Positions 40,420 to 51,281 of a stretch of 64,000 bases of DNA are shown one piece after another. The notes beneath the pieces are model-generated. The model did not search any database and had not been told where the DNA came from. It saw nothing but the letters and a program-made list of their open reading frames with translations. The stretch is from Lachnospiraceae bacterium (GTDB taxonomy: Bacteria > Bacillota > Clostridia > Lachnospirales > Lachnospiraceae). The DNA lies in the NCBI GenBank assembly GCA_015056915.1, contig SVFK01000001.1, positions 219,219-283,218 of the forward strand, in the 5' to 3' direction. The translations under genes were made by a program, and so were the position numbers. Each line of letters starts with the position of its first letter. Position 1 is the stretch's first letter.

Positions 40420-43400
40420 CTACGGTAGCTGTGCTTCCACTTCAACCTCTTTCTTCTGCTTACGTTTACGTCCGATATCAGCAAAGTTATCATAAATACA
40501 AGGAATTACAACCAATGTCAGCAAAGTACCGTACAGAAGACCGCCAATCGTTACGACTGCCATAGGCTTTGCCATTTCAGCACCCATATCATTACTGAAT
40601 ACCATAGTACAAAGTGCCAAAATAGTAGTCAATGCTGTCATCAATACGGGACGAAGTCTTGTACGTCCTGCAGTAATAATGGCTTCCTTTTTCTCCATGC
40701 CGCCTTCGCGCAGCTGATTCATATAATCAATGATTACAATACCGTTATTAACGATAATACCTGCCAGCATTACAAAGCCAATCATGGCAATTACACTGAC
40801 CTCACTATTGCTGATAAACAATCCCATGAAGCCGCCGGTAAACGCCAACGGAACCGTAAACATAATGATAAACGGTGACAGCAGAGACTGGAATTGAGCC
40901 ACCATAATCAAATACATGAATACCAGTGCCAAAACCAGCATCAGCATAACCTGTTCCATAGCATCTACAATCATTTCATTCTCACCGGAGAACACTAATT
41001 TATAACCCTCCGGCACAGGATAATCCTTCAAAGCTTCTTCCACATCAGCTGAGACCAGACCCACATTATAGCCTTCTGCAATCGCAGCACTTACAGATAC
41101 ATATCTCACCTGATCAGAACGGTTAATGGATTGTAGCGAAAGGGCACTTTCAAATTCTGCAATGTCAGATAATGCCACCTTAACCGCTTTACCGTTTTCA
41201 TCAGTGCCATTTACCTTCAAATCCTTTACAAGCTCTCTGGTCAGCTGAGTATTCTTGTCATCCGAAATATAAACATTATAGTCCTTATCAGCAGCCACCA
41301 GTGTTGTTGCACTGCTGGCTTCTGCCAGCCTTGCAGAAATCTGAGTAAATACCTGTGCTACTGTAAGACCATAATTTGCAGCCTTTTCGCGATTAATGAT
41401 AATACGTAATTCCTCATCTGATTCACCCAGACCATCATTCACCGCAGCAGTACCTTCCACAGTTTCAATGATTGAAGCAACATCACCGGCAACAGCACGC
41501 AATCCATCCAAATCACGTCCCTGTACCTGAATAGAGATACCGCTTCCACCCATTGCACTCATATCCATAGAGGAAGCTTCTACCGTGATTTCCGCATCCA
41601 GACCGGCAGTCTTCTCTTTAATAATGTCTGCAATTTCCTCATTGGTCATGGTTTTATCTTCTTTTGCCAGAACATAAATGGTCGTTGCATTACTGCTTCC
41701 ACTCTGTCCGCTGAGCATGGATGTGGATGATGTACTGGACATAGCACCTACGTTTTGTACATCCTCAATCTCCAGAATCGCTTCCACTACCTTATCTGTC
41801 AACACACCCGTTTCCTGAAGAGTAGCCTCTTCGTCTAACTGAACATTAACCGTCAACTGGGTGGAATCCATATCAGACATAAATGCAGTACCATTAGTAA
41901 AAGCAGCCGCAATGCTGATTACTAATAAAAGCACTACCAACACATATACCAGAGGCTTCACACGAAGGGAAAGCTTTAACACCTTCTCATAGAAATTAAC
42001 AAGTCCCGTGAATAATTTGCCTTCCTTTCGGCTCTTTGTCTTAGTAAGCATCTTGGATGACATTGCAGGCACTACTGTCAATGCAATAACAAGGCTGGCA
42101 AGCAGGGAATAGGCAATCGTCAGACCCATATCCACAAATAACTGTCTGGTAATACCCTCTGTAAATACGATAGGAAGGAATACGCAGATAGTTGTTAAGG
42201 TAGATGCCATAATCGCACCGGCAACCTCCCTTGCACCTTCCATAGCTGCCTCGCGCATGGAATAGCCTTCACTTCTTAAACGATATATATTTTCAATTAC
42301 AACAATGGAGTTATCCACCAGCATACCGATACCCAGTGCCAGACCGGATAAGGAGATGACATTCAAGGTTACTCCACTGAAGTACATACACACAATCGCA
42401 GTCACCAAACTGATAGGAATGGAGCATGCAATTACAAAGGTGGGGCGCAAATCCCGCAGGAACAGAATCAGTATCAAAATAGCCAATGCTCCACCGAAAA
42501 GTACGTTACTGATAATGGAATCCATAACCAGATCTATAAAAATACCCTGATCCATCAAAGGAATAATCGTCAAGCCTTCATTCTGAGTCATCAGCTTCTC
42601 AAAGCGTTCCTCCAACAAATCAGACACCACGCCGGTAGAGTAACCGGTCTGCTTCTGCATTGTAAGCATCACGCCGGGGCTACCATCCACATTGGTATAA
42701 ATCTCAGCAGAGTTGTCAGTATAGAATACATCTGCAACATCCCCCAGGGTAATTACCGGAACACCCTCCATATGCATATCCATCAGTGGCAATGCCTTTA
42801 ATTCATCCACTGTTTCAGGCTTATCTCCCACACGCACCAGATAATCGACACCGTCCTCGGTCACATATCCGGCAGGCATCGCAAAATTCTGTGCAGTGAG
42901 TAAGCCCTTAATGGTATCTACAGTAAGAATTTCATTCATATCAGCCTGGGCATAGGCATCTTTTTTGGCCTCTGCCAACTGTTCTTCGCCATCCAACACC
43001 TGTTGCTCAGCATCGTCCAACTGTTCCAAACCGGACTCAAGCTGCTCCTTTGCACTATCCAGCTGGGATTGCGCCAGCCCCATCTGATATTCTCCCAGAC
43101 TAATCTGTGTGCTGGCATTAGCAAATTCAATTGCTGCAGTCAGTTGCCCCTTTTCAACCTCCACCAGTCCTGCATTTACCTTCACCAGCTGTTCGTCAAG
43201 GGTAGCTATAGTAGACTCTACTACCTTAGCGTAGGCTTCGTAGCCCATACCATTAGTCTGCGCATTCAGGGCATTTTCCAAATCAGCTTTATTTAACATG
43301 GAAGCCATTGGCTCTGAACCTGCCGCGTAAGCAATGCCTGCCAATGCGGGTGTAACGACAGTACTCTGAGCAATTTCATTGGTCCAATCAGCTTCTGCCA

Positions 43401-44520
43401 ATGCCGATATCATTCTACCCATCATAGGGTCTGCAGACATTTGCGCTGCAATCGTTTTATAGATGTTGCTGCCCAGATAAGAGTTTTTTAAAGCTTCAAT
43501 CTGTGCCTTATACTTGGCAGCACCCTCCGCGTCGCCGCCGGACACACTTCCCTGCATTGACATAAATGCAGTAGTATAGGTAGTCGGAGCGGTAGTAAGT
43601 AAATCAATTTCCTTAATACTGTTATGCAGCTGACCGGCAGTAGCAAGACTGGTACTCATCTGCATCTTGGTCGCTTCCAAATCAGCCTTTGCCGTCAAAA
43701 GTTGAGTCTTGGCTGCCGCAAGCTGCGCTGCAGTGTCAGCCTGGGTATCCTGAAGCTCCTGCTTACCATCCTCAAGCTTCTGCTTGCCGTCATTCAGCTC
43801 TATCTGACCATTGGCAAGCTCCTGCTTACCATCTGTAATTTCCTTTCTGCTGTCCTCCAGAGTCTGCTTTCCTTCCGCAAGCTCCTCCTCAGCCTCCTTC
43901 ATTTTATCGTCAATGGCTGCAAACACCTTTTCATTGATTGCATTCACCTTATCCTCACGGATAATGATATTGACACTTTCCTCCAGAAGTCCTGTTGCAC
44001 TGACACTTGCAACACCTTCAACACTCTCCAGATCCGGAATGATTTCATCAGACACGTAAGTACTGATGTCGCCGTTATCCATGCCTTCCACACCTACCGC
44101 GGCTATCATTACAGGAAGCATATCCGGATTCATTTTAATAATAATGGGATTACCGATAGAATCGTCCCAATAGGATTTAATCTGATCCAGACTTTCTCGA
44201 ATTTCCAACGAAGCGGCGTTCATATCCGCCGACTGAGAAAATTCCAGAATGACCATAGAATAATTTTCACTGGATATTGAGCTTACGCTCTCAATATTAC
44301 TCACGGTAGCCATACTCGCCTCAACCGGCTGTGTCACCACCGTTTCTACAGTTTCCGGGCTTGCTCCGGGGTATGTAGTCATTACAATTACATAAGGCAG
44401 ACTGATACTTGGCAATAAATCTGTGGTCATTTTCATAAAGGATACCACACCCAATACAATTACCAGAATCACACCTACAAGCACTGTGTAAGGCTTCTTA
44501 ACACTAAACTTAGAAATCAT
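40420..44520 (-). CDS. RND-superfamily (AcrB/HAE1-like) transporter with coiled-coil insert
   Basis: MISKFSVKKPYTVLVGVILVIVLGVVSFMKMTTDLLPSISLPYVIVMTTYPGASPETVETVVTQPVE; GMLVDNSIVVIENIYRLR; long DGKQEL heptad-like insert. Confidence 0.95.
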   Translation of the reverse strand: MISKFSVKKPYTVLVGVILVIVLGVVSFMKMTTDLLPSISLPYVIVMTTYPGASPETVETVVTQPVEASMATVSNIESVSSISSENYSMVILEFSQSADMNAASLEIRESLDQIKSYWDDSIGNPIIIKMNPDMLPVMIAAVGVEGMDNGDISTYVSDEIIPDLESVEGVASVSATGLLEESVNIIIREDKVNAINEKVFAAIDDKMKEAEEELAEGKQTLEDSRKEITDGKQELANGQIELNDGKQKLEDGKQELQDTQADTAAQLAAAKTQLLTAKADLEATKMQMSTSLATAGQLHNSIKEIDLLTTAPTTYTTAFMSMQGSVSGGDAEGAAKYKAQIEALKNSYLGSNIYKTIAAQMSADPMMGRMISALAEADWTNEIAQSTVVTPALAGIAYAAGSEPMASMLNKADLENALNAQTNGMGYEAYAKVVESTIATLDEQLVKVNAGLVEVEKGQLTAAIEFANASTQISLGEYQMGLAQSQLDSAKEQLESGLEQLDDAEQQVLDGEEQLAEAKKDAYAQADMNEILTVDTIKGLLTAQNFAMPAGYVTEDGVDYLVRVGDKPETVDELKALPLMDMHMEGVPVITLGDVADVFYTDNSAEIYTNVDGSPGVMLTMQKQTGYSTGVVSDLLEERFEKLMTQNEGLTIIPLMDQGIFIDLVMDSIISNVLFGGALAILILILFLRDLRPTFVIACSIPISLVTAIVCMYFSGVTLNVISLSGLALGIGMLVDNSIVVIENIYRLRSEGYSMREAAMEGAREVAGAIMASTLTTICVFLPIVFTEGITRQLFVDMGLTIAYSLLASLVIALTVVPAMSSKMLTKTKSRKEGKLFTGLVNFYEKVLKLSLRVKPLVYVLVVLLLVISIAAAFTNGTAFMSDMDSTQLTVNVQLDEEATLQETGVLTDKVVEAILEIEDVQNVGAMSSTSSTSMLSGQSGSSNATTIYVLAKEDKTMTNEEIADIIKEKTAGLDAEITVEASSMDMSAMGGSGISIQVQGRDLDGLRAVAGDVASIIETVEGTAAVNDGLGESDEELRIIINREKAANYGLTVAQVFTQISARLAEASSATTLVAADKDYNVYISDDKNTQLTRELVKDLKVNGTDENGKAVKVALSDIAEFESALSLQSINRSDQVRYVSVSAAIAEGYNVGLVSADVEEALKDYPVPEGYKLVFSGENEMIVDAMEQVMLMLVLALVFMYLIMVAQFQSLLSPFIIMFTVPLAFTGGFMGLFISNSEVSVIAMIGFVMLAGIIVNNGIVIIDYMNQLREGGMEKKEAIITAGRTRLRPVLMTALTTILALCTMVFSNDMGAEMAKPMAVVTIGGLLYGTLLTLVVIPCIYDNFADIGRKRKQKKEVEVEAQLP

Positions 44521-44547
44521 TTCTTCACTCCTCTTTTATCATTCCGA

Positions 44548-44559
44548 CCGACCGGTCGG
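44548..44559. promoter_or_regulatory. Putative TetR operator upstream of the RND gene
   Basis: Perfect 12-bp palindrome CCGACCGGTCGG inside GACCGACCGGTCGGAC, 28 bp upstream of the RND start; tetR is in the same operon. Confidence 0.65.
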
Positions 44560-44651
44560 ACGAAAACTCTGTTAGATTATACTTCCGGACAACGAGAGAA
44601 GTCAATAGATTCCCCATATATATATTATAAAAAAAATATAAACCCGCCTCT

Positions 44652-45272
44652 TTAGAGCATCTTGCGGATTTTACTCTTCAATCGCTGCAGAGCATTATCC
44701 GTGGATTTCTCATCCCGCCCCAGAACCTTTGCAATCTGTGTGTAGCTCATTCCGGTCATATACAAATCAAGCACCTGCTTTTCAAAGGTGCTCAACTCAT
44801 TTTCAATCACATTCTCCAAATAAGCCACTCGTTCCTTGTCAAGAACCATTTCCTCAGGATTGATTCCTGCCTGATCAGCAAGTGATTCCATCAAGTTGGC
44901 TTCTTCCTTTCCCTCCTGCTCGGAGAGACTTCCATATAAGGAAACATAAGAATTAAGCGGTATATGCTTCTGTCTTTTGGAAGCCTGTACCGCCGTATAC
45001 AGCTGTCTGCTGATGCACAAATCTGCAAAGGTATAAAAGCTGGCATCACGACCACTGTCATAATCCCTGACAGCCTTAAACAGACCTATCATCCCCTCCT
45101 GAATCAAATCCTCACCATCTCCGCCCAGAATGTACATGGATTTAGCCTTACTGCGCACCAGATTTTTATACTTATCACATATATAATCCATTATGGGTTC
45201 TTCCCCACTGCGCAGACGATGAATCAGTTCTTCATCAGAGGCCTGCGCGTAATTTGAATAATCTCTTGCCAT
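44652..45272 (-). CDS. SigH-like sigma-70 factor
   Basis: NYAQASDEELIHRLRSGEEPIMDYICDKYKNLVRSKAKSMYILGGDGEDLIQEGMIGLFKAVRDYDSGRDASFYTFADLCISRQLYTAVQASKRQKHIPLNSYVSL; SigH-like position after cysS-mrnC-rlmB. Confidence 0.92.
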   Translation of the reverse strand: MARDYSNYAQASDEELIHRLRSGEEPIMDYICDKYKNLVRSKAKSMYILGGDGEDLIQEGMIGLFKAVRDYDSGRDASFYTFADLCISRQLYTAVQASKRQKHIPLNSYVSLYGSLSEQEGKEEANLMESLADQAGINPEEMVLDKERVAYLENVIENELSTFEKQVLDLYMTGMSYTQIAKVLGRDEKSTDNALQRLKSKIRKML

Positions 45273-45283
45273 AAATACCTTTC

Positions 45284-46024
45284 TTACAGCTGTCGTTGTC
45301 TTACGATTTCATATGCCAGCACGCCTGCTGCCACAGAAGCATTCAAAGAATCAATATCGCCCTTCATGGGGATAGCTGCTATCATATCGCATTTTTCCTT
45401 TACCAGACGACCAACACCCTCACCCTCGTTACCGATTACCAGTCCGATAGGTCCCTTCAGGTCCAGCTTGTACATGGTAGTACCGCCCATATCGGCACAT
45501 ACAAACCACAAGCCTTCCTTTTTAAGACTTTCAATAGTCTGGGACAGGTTGGTCACCTTTGCCACAGGCGTATAATTCAAGGCACCTGCAGAGGTACGTG
45601 CTACCGTTGCGGTAAGTCCCGCCGCACGATTTTTGGGAATAATAACCCCATGGGCTCCCGCCAGATTGGCAGTTCGGATAATCGCTCCCAGATTGTGCGG
45701 ATCCTCGATATTGTCAAGCAGGAAAATAAAAGGAGGCTCTCCCTTATCCCTTGCTGCCTGCAAAATATCCTCCACCTCAGCATATTCATAGGCTGCCGCA
45801 TAGGCGATAACACCCTGATGCTTGCCGGTCTCCGACATCTGGTCCAGACGCTCCTTCGTCACAAATTTGACTAAGGTATCATGCTTCTTTGCCTCACGCT
45901 TGATCGTCATAATCGGGCCATCCTGACATCCGTCCAAAATAAATATTTTATCAATGGGCTTTCCTGCGCGGTATGCTTCAATTACAGCGTTTCTGCCCTC
46001 TATGGTAAATTCCTGATATCCCAT
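45284..46024 (-). CDS. rlmB: 23S rRNA 2'-O-methyltransferase RlmB (SpoU family)
   Basis: FIFLLDNIEDPHNLGAIIRTANLAGAHGVIIPKNRAAGLTATVARTSAGALNYTPV...LVIGNEGEGVGRLVKEKCD. Confidence 0.95.
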   Translation of the reverse strand: MGYQEFTIEGRNAVIEAYRAGKPIDKIFILDGCQDGPIMTIKREAKKHDTLVKFVTKERLDQMSETGKHQGVIAYAAAYEYAEVEDILQAARDKGEPPFIFLLDNIEDPHNLGAIIRTANLAGAHGVIIPKNRAAGLTATVARTSAGALNYTPVAKVTNLSQTIESLKKEGLWFVCADMGGTTMYKLDLKGPIGLVIGNEGEGVGRLVKEKCDMIAAIPMKGDIDSLNASVAAGVLAYEIVRQRQL

Positions 46025-46081
46025 GCTTTTTACCTTTCCGTTATAATTGTTTCACTTGCTACCGTCCTATCCGGTAGCACC

Positions 46082-46522
46082 TTAGATCGTAAGTCCTGCC
46101 TTTTCAATGCCACGCTTAACAAGATATAGTACTCTGTCCGTCTGCTCCGTCAGATACAAAAAACCGATAAGTGCTTCAAAGCCTGTCGCCTTGCGGTAAT
46201 CTCCAATGCTTGCATTTTTGGCTGAGGTATAGGCCTTGGCGTTACGCCCCCGTTTAAACACTGCCATTTCCTCTTCCGTCAATTCCTCCTGCAAGGCCAT
46301 AATCATCTGCGCCTGTGCTTCTGCCTTCACGTAGCGGGTTGTCCGCTTATGCAGGTCGTTGGCAGCACGGTTACCCCGCTCTACCACTACACTGCGGATA
46401 ATCAAATCATAAATTGCATCACCGATGTACGCAAGAGTAAGTGGGGAATAGCTCCTCACATCCTGCTCCTTACATGCAAATACAGTTTTTATCTGCCCTA
46501 ACAAACTTACGCTCTCTTCCAT
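46082..46522 (-). CDS. mrnC: Mini-ribonuclease 3
   Basis: YSPLTLAYIGDAIYDLIIRSVVVERGNRAANDLHKRTTRYVKAEAQAQMI...VFKRGRNAKAYTSAKNASIGDYRKATGFEALIGFLYL. Confidence 0.95.
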   Translation of the reverse strand: MEESVSLLGQIKTVFACKEQDVRSYSPLTLAYIGDAIYDLIIRSVVVERGNRAANDLHKRTTRYVKAEAQAQMIMALQEELTEEEMAVFKRGRNAKAYTSAKNASIGDYRKATGFEALIGFLYLTEQTDRVLYLVKRGIEKAGLTI

Positions 46523-47922
46523 TTAACACCCTCACGTGTATCTTCCAGTACGATACCCTTTGCCAACAGTTCATCGCGGATTTCATCAGCCCTTGCAAAA
46601 TTCTTTTCCTTTCTTGCCGCCTGGCGTTCCGCAATCAATGCCTCAATATCTGCATCCAGCATTTCTTCCTTCTTATCTACAATCAGACCACAGATATCGG
46701 ACAGTGTTACCACCTTCTCCTTCAACGCGTCTGCGAAGGCTTTACTGCTTCCTTCCCCTGCATTGGTATTTACGAATTTAACAAGTTCAAAAATAGCAGA
46801 CAGTGCATCGGCGGTATTAAAATCATCCTCCATTGCTTCGTCAAATTTCGCTTCAAAGGTCTTTGCCTCCTCCAAAAGCTGACTCTCCTGCGCATTCACT
46901 TCCTGACTCTTGGCGTTGTCGCTTAAGTATTTCAGATTGTCCACGCTGGTAACGATTCTCTCATAACCGTTCTTGGCAGCCTCCATCAAATCCGCACTAA
47001 AATTCAGCGGACTTCTGTAGTGAGCAGACAGCATGAAGAAACGAAGCACCTGCAAGTCATATTTCTCACTGATATCTCTTACCGTAAAGAAATTGCCTGC
47101 TGACTTAGACATCTTCTTATTATCAATATTTAAGAATGCGTTGTGCATCCAGTATTTTGCAAAATTCTTGCCGTTGGCAGCCTCAGACTGGGCGATTTCA
47201 TTCTCATGATGGGGGAACACCAGATCTTCACCACCTGCATGAATATCAATTTCCTCACCTAAGTACTTTTTGCTCATAACAGAACACTCTATATGCCAGC
47301 CGGGACGACCGTCACACCAGGGAGACTCCCAATAAGGCTCTCCCTCCTTCTTGGGCTTCCAGAGTACGAAATCCAGTGCATCCTCCTTCTGGTCCTCACC
47401 TGACACCAGTAACGAACGGTTTCCACCCTGCAAATCATCCAGATTCTTATGAGAAAGCTTACCATACTCCTTAAAGCTTCTGGTGCGGAAATATACCGTG
47501 CCGTCTGCCGCAGGATATGCATGACCTTTATCAATCAGTGTCTGCACCATATCCAACATACCGCAGATTTCCTCCGTAGCCTTGGGATGTGTAGTGGCAG
47601 GCTTTACATTCATAGCTGCCATATCCTTCTTACACTCCTCAATATATCTCTCAGAAATCACGGAAGCATCCACGCCCTCTTCAATTGCTTTTTTAATAAT
47701 TTTATCATCCACGTCCGTAAAGTTTGAAACGTAGTTTACCTCATAGCCCTTATACTCCATATATCTGCGCACGGTATCAAATACAATCATAGGACGAGCA
47801 TTACCGATATGAATCAAGTTGTACACGGTAGGTCCGCAGACATACATCTTTACCTTTCCCGGCTCTAAGGGTACAAACTCTTCCTTTTTCTTGGTCAATG
47901 TGTTGTAAATTTGCATACTCAT
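46507..47922 (-). CDS. cysS: Cysteinyl-tRNA synthetase
   Basis: [51 protein letters not shown]...[15 protein letters not shown]. Confidence 0.98.
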   Translation of the reverse strand: MSMQIYNTLTKKKEEFVPLEPGKVKMYVCGPTVYNLIHIGNARPMIVFDTVRRYMEYKGYEVNYVSNFTDVDDKIIKKAIEEGVDASVISERYIEECKKDMAAMNVKPATTHPKATEEICGMLDMVQTLIDKGHAYPAADGTVYFRTRSFKEYGKLSHKNLDDLQGGNRSLLVSGEDQKEDALDFVLWKPKKEGEPYWESPWCDGRPGWHIECSVMSKKYLGEEIDIHAGGEDLVFPHHENEIAQSEAANGKNFAKYWMHNAFLNIDNKKMSKSAGNFFTVRDISEKYDLQVLRFFMLSAHYRSPLNFSADLMEAAKNGYERIVTSVDNLKYLSDNAKSQEVNAQESQLLEEAKTFEAKFDEAMEDDFNTADALSAIFELVKFVNTNAGEGSSKAFADALKEKVVTLSDICGLIVDKKEEMLDADIEALIAERQAARKEKNFARADEIRDELLAKGIVLEDTREGVKWKRA

Positions 47923-48593
47923 CTTTTTTCTCCATTTCTAAGCTGTTTCATGTCAGCTTCCAATTCTAACAAACGATTAATCAACTCCGCATTAGCCTTC
48001 TGCAGGTTGGCAATATCCTCCCTTACAGGATCTGGTAAATCTGTCTGGTTCATGGTTTCCTGTGGCAGCGCTGTATTCTGTCTCTTCACTACCCGTCCCG
48101 GCACACCTACTACCGTAGAACCGGGAGGTACCTCATGAAGCACCACGCTTCCCGCACCGATTTTAGAGTTATCACCAATGGTAAAAGAGCCCAATACCTT
48201 GGCGCCGGCACTAATCATTACATTATTGCCTATGGTTGGATGGCGCTTACCATGCTCCTTGCCTGTTCCGCCTAAGGTAACACCCTGATATAACGTAACA
48301 TTGTCACCGATAATGGTGGTCTCACCAATGATAACACCGTTTCCATGATCTATAAAAAAGCCTTTCCCAATCCGGGCACCGGGGTGAATCTCAATCCCTG
48401 TCTTGCGTGCTCCCCGCTGGGAAATATAACGCGCCCAGAAATAATGCCCCTTGCAATACAGCTTGTGTGCCAGTCGGTAATGCAGCATTGCCTTAAAGCT
48501 GGGATACAGAAGCACCTCCATATTGGAATGTATGGCCGGGTCCCGCTCACGGATAACCCTGATCTCCTCTCGCAAATTTTTCAAAAAGCCCAT
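47919..48593 (-). CDS. cysE: Serine O-acetyltransferase
   Basis: [69 protein letters not shown]. Start chosen at MGFLKN (AGGAGAAT upstream); 48641 is an alternative. Confidence 0.95.
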   Translation of the reverse strand: MGFLKNLREEIRVIRERDPAIHSNMEVLLYPSFKAMLHYRLAHKLYCKGHYFWARYISQRGARKTGIEIHPGARIGKGFFIDHGNGVIIGETTIIGDNVTLYQGVTLGGTGKEHGKRHPTIGNNVMISAGAKVLGSFTIGDNSKIGAGSVVLHEVPPGSTVVGVPGRVVKRQNTALPQETMNQTDLPDPVREDIANLQKANAELINRLLELEADMKQLRNGEKR

Positions 48594-48682
48594 ATTCTCT
48601 CCTATCCTTCTCAACGGTCTTTTTCCCGTATTCTGCTTCATCGCTTCGGGTGCACATCCTCACGAAGCGTTATTACCATATA

Positions 48683-48960
48683 AAAAACGGATAAATCCAT
48701 CCTTAGAGACGAATTTATCCGCGGTTCCACTCTACTTAAAGACCTAGCGGTCTTTCTCTTAATACGTTTAACGCACGCCCACGTATCCGGATACTTGCCA
48801 CACAGATACCTTTCCCCGAATCAGCTCACGGATGCACTTCCTTTCTCCCTGTGCCGAAGCCGCTTTCAGCCTGTTGACAGCTTCTCTCTGATGCCTTCAG
48901 AAAAAGTACTCTTTCCGCTCATTGCCTTTTATCTATCTATTTATCAGAATATGCAAAAAC
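48683..48960 (-). promoter_or_regulatory. T-box leader (Cys specifier) upstream of cysE-cysS
   Basis: Minus strand AGAGTGGAACCGCG T-box (48733-48720), terminator GGATAAAT...ATTTATCCGTTTTTT (48720-48683), specifier-like GAAG-TGC-ATCC at 48836-48834. Confidence 0.92.
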
Positions 48961-48996
48961 AAAGGTTTTGTCAACTTGTTTTTGTGGTTTCCTTTA

Positions 48997-49539
48997 TTAT
49001 GCATTCTGCTTCTGACAGCCGCCACAGCCCTCACAACCGTTCTGTATAGGCATTGCCGCCAAATCAAAGGGACTTGTCAGAATACAGATTGCCTGAGAAG
49101 AAATACCTTCACCCACACCGGTAAAGCCCAATCCCTCCTCAGTCGTTGCCTTCACATTAACCTGAGAAATGTCTATTTTCAACGCGTTGGCAATATTTTC
49201 ACGCATCGTATCAATATGGGGACGCATCTTCGGTGCCTGTGCAATGATAGTGGCATCAATATTCTCAATCAAATAACTCTTTTCCGCAAGTAAATCTCCA
49301 ACTCTTTCCAATAGAATAACAGAAGAAATTCCTTTATATGCCGGGTCGGTATCCGGAAAATGCTTCCCGATATCTCCCAAAGCAGCTGCGCCAAGTAACG
49401 CATCAGATATGGCATGTAACAGCACATCCGCATCCGAATGCCCTAATAAACCTTTTTCATAGGGAATCTTTACGCCGCCGATTATCAAATCTCTTCCTTC
49501 CACCAAACGGTGGACATCATAACCCATTCCGATTCTCAT
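48997..49539 (-). CDS. ispF: 2-C-methyl-D-erythritol 2,4-cyclodiphosphate synthase with Cys-rich C-terminal tail
   Basis: [65 protein letters not shown]; tail [14 protein letters not shown]. Confidence 0.97.
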   Translation of the reverse strand: MRIGMGYDVHRLVEGRDLIIGGVKIPYEKGLLGHSDADVLLHAISDALLGAAALGDIGKHFPDTDPAYKGISSVILLERVGDLLAEKSYLIENIDATIIAQAPKMRPHIDTMRENIANALKIDISQVNVKATTEEGLGFTGVGEGISSQAICILTSPFDLAAMPIQNGCEGCGGCQKQNA

Positions 49540-49583
49540 ATTACCCTCCGTTCCAAAATACCTAGGCTTGCTTTTGACTGCAT

Positions 49584-51194
49584 CTATCTGACGTCTGCAT
49601 AACTCATAAGTGTCGCTACACCCTCATAAAGCAGTACCACGTAGCTACCGTCCTCATAGACTCTTTCTCCGCTTACCACAGCCTCTGCCTGCGCATATTC
49701 TGCGATTTCCTCTGCAGTCAACAGCAGGAACACCTCACCGGTATGATAATCCTCCTCATAATATTTCATAGGCGAGGACCATTTGAAATACTCCAGATAC
49801 TGCGGGTCACCGATATTACCGATTTCTACCTCTCCATTGGTGAGCTCTGTAATAATATTCCCATTTGTAAAAGTAGCAAATCCAAAATCATAATTATTTT
49901 CCTGCAAAAATGCTGCCACCTGACGTTTGTCCTCATTCTTATCCGCAGTAACAAAGGAAAGTACTGTCTTGGCAGTACTAAGCATCAGACAAAGCGCAAG
50001 AAGCACCGCCACCGCCACCTTATCAAAGGGAAGCTTCTCTTCTTCCAGATAAAAGGCTATTACCGGTAATGCAAATATCAGAATGGTAATATAATATCGC
50101 GGCACCATGGTACTGGTAGTAAAGGTAAACACAAACAGATTCAACCAGAATGCCACCGCCAGGAACAATGCTACAAAATAACGTTCTCCGCTAAAACGCT
50201 TCAATCCCTTTACCGTACAATATACCAGTACTCCGAACAACACAAAGGCAATCATACTGATGATTCCCCGCAGGGATAAAAAGCCCTTGTCGGGAATATA
50301 TCCAAAAAGCATTAACAGACAGCCTATGGCATTCTGCAGTCTGTCAAACAATTCACCTTGATATATGGCAATAAAGTTAGTAGCATCATAGGTTTGGAAT
50401 ACATACTGATGGCTTACCCATACCACATTTATCCCATAACCTGCCACACTTCCTACTGCACCCAGAATACTATATTTGAAATAAGCAGCCGGCGGCGTGG
50501 AGAAAATTTCTTTAAAGTATATCCTGTTCATTTCCTTGCGAAAGCTCTGAAAAGCTCCCGTCTTTAACAGACTAAAAAATGCTGTCAGCACTAATGGACA
50601 CTGGAGCGCCAAGAGGTAGCGCACACCGGACACACCGCAAATCACTGCAAGCACGATATAACATGCAAGCAACAGGCCTTTCTGCCAAATCTTATACTCT
50701 GCTTTCCCTGACAGGCGCAGGAACATGCCGAAGAACAGAAATACAATAATCACATGGGACATATAGGTATTGCCCATCTGCATATGAGTCATCATGGTCT
50801 CGGAAAAGGGCAATAATAAAATGCATGCTGTCAATGCGGTCAGACTGCCGGATACCTTGAAGGGCTTCATAAAATAGAAATAGGAAGCCAGCATTAATCC
50901 GTAAAATACAATATTGGTAATGGTACGAATCACATGCCAATCGCTCAAAATATGAAACAACGGCCCCATAACCAGCTGTGTGTAAAGGAATCGGAATTCC
51001 GTGGAGTAATACCATTCAGGCGTTGCAAACACATGTCCCGTCTCCGCAAGAATCCGGGAAAATATCATCTCAGCCGCCATATCGGAATCCAACCAGTGAT
51101 CCTGATAGAATATATTCAAAAAAACTAGCATCAGAAAAAGCAACCCCAGCAATATATATGGTCCGAATTTTACGATTTTTGCCTTCATGTACAC
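49584..51194 (-). CDS. Polytopic membrane protein, glycosyltransferase-39/PMT-like
   Basis: About 10 hydrophobic segments; [44 protein letters not shown]. Confidence 0.65.
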   Translation of the reverse strand: MYMKAKIVKFGPYILLGLLFLMLVFLNIFYQDHWLDSDMAAEMIFSRILAETGHVFATPEWYYSTEFRFLYTQLVMGPLFHILSDWHVIRTITNIVFYGLMLASYFYFMKPFKVSGSLTALTACILLLPFSETMMTHMQMGNTYMSHVIIVFLFFGMFLRLSGKAEYKIWQKGLLLACYIVLAVICGVSGVRYLLALQCPLVLTAFFSLLKTGAFQSFRKEMNRIYFKEIFSTPPAAYFKYSILGAVGSVAGYGINVVWVSHQYVFQTYDATNFIAIYQGELFDRLQNAIGCLLMLFGYIPDKGFLSLRGIISMIAFVLFGVLVYCTVKGLKRFSGERYFVALFLAVAFWLNLFVFTFTTSTMVPRYYITILIFALPVIAFYLEEEKLPFDKVAVAVLLALCLMLSTAKTVLSFVTADKNEDKRQVAAFLQENNYDFGFATFTNGNIITELTNGEVEIGNIGDPQYLEYFKWSSPMKYYEEDYHTGEVFLLLTAEEIAEYAQAEAVVSGERVYEDGSYVVLLYEGVATLMSYADVR

Positions 51195-51281
51195 CCTCCA
51201 ACCTTGTCCGTACTACATGTGATATGATGCCGAAGAAACTCCCCATCTCAACCTCATGACATTATTGTACTCTATCTTGGT

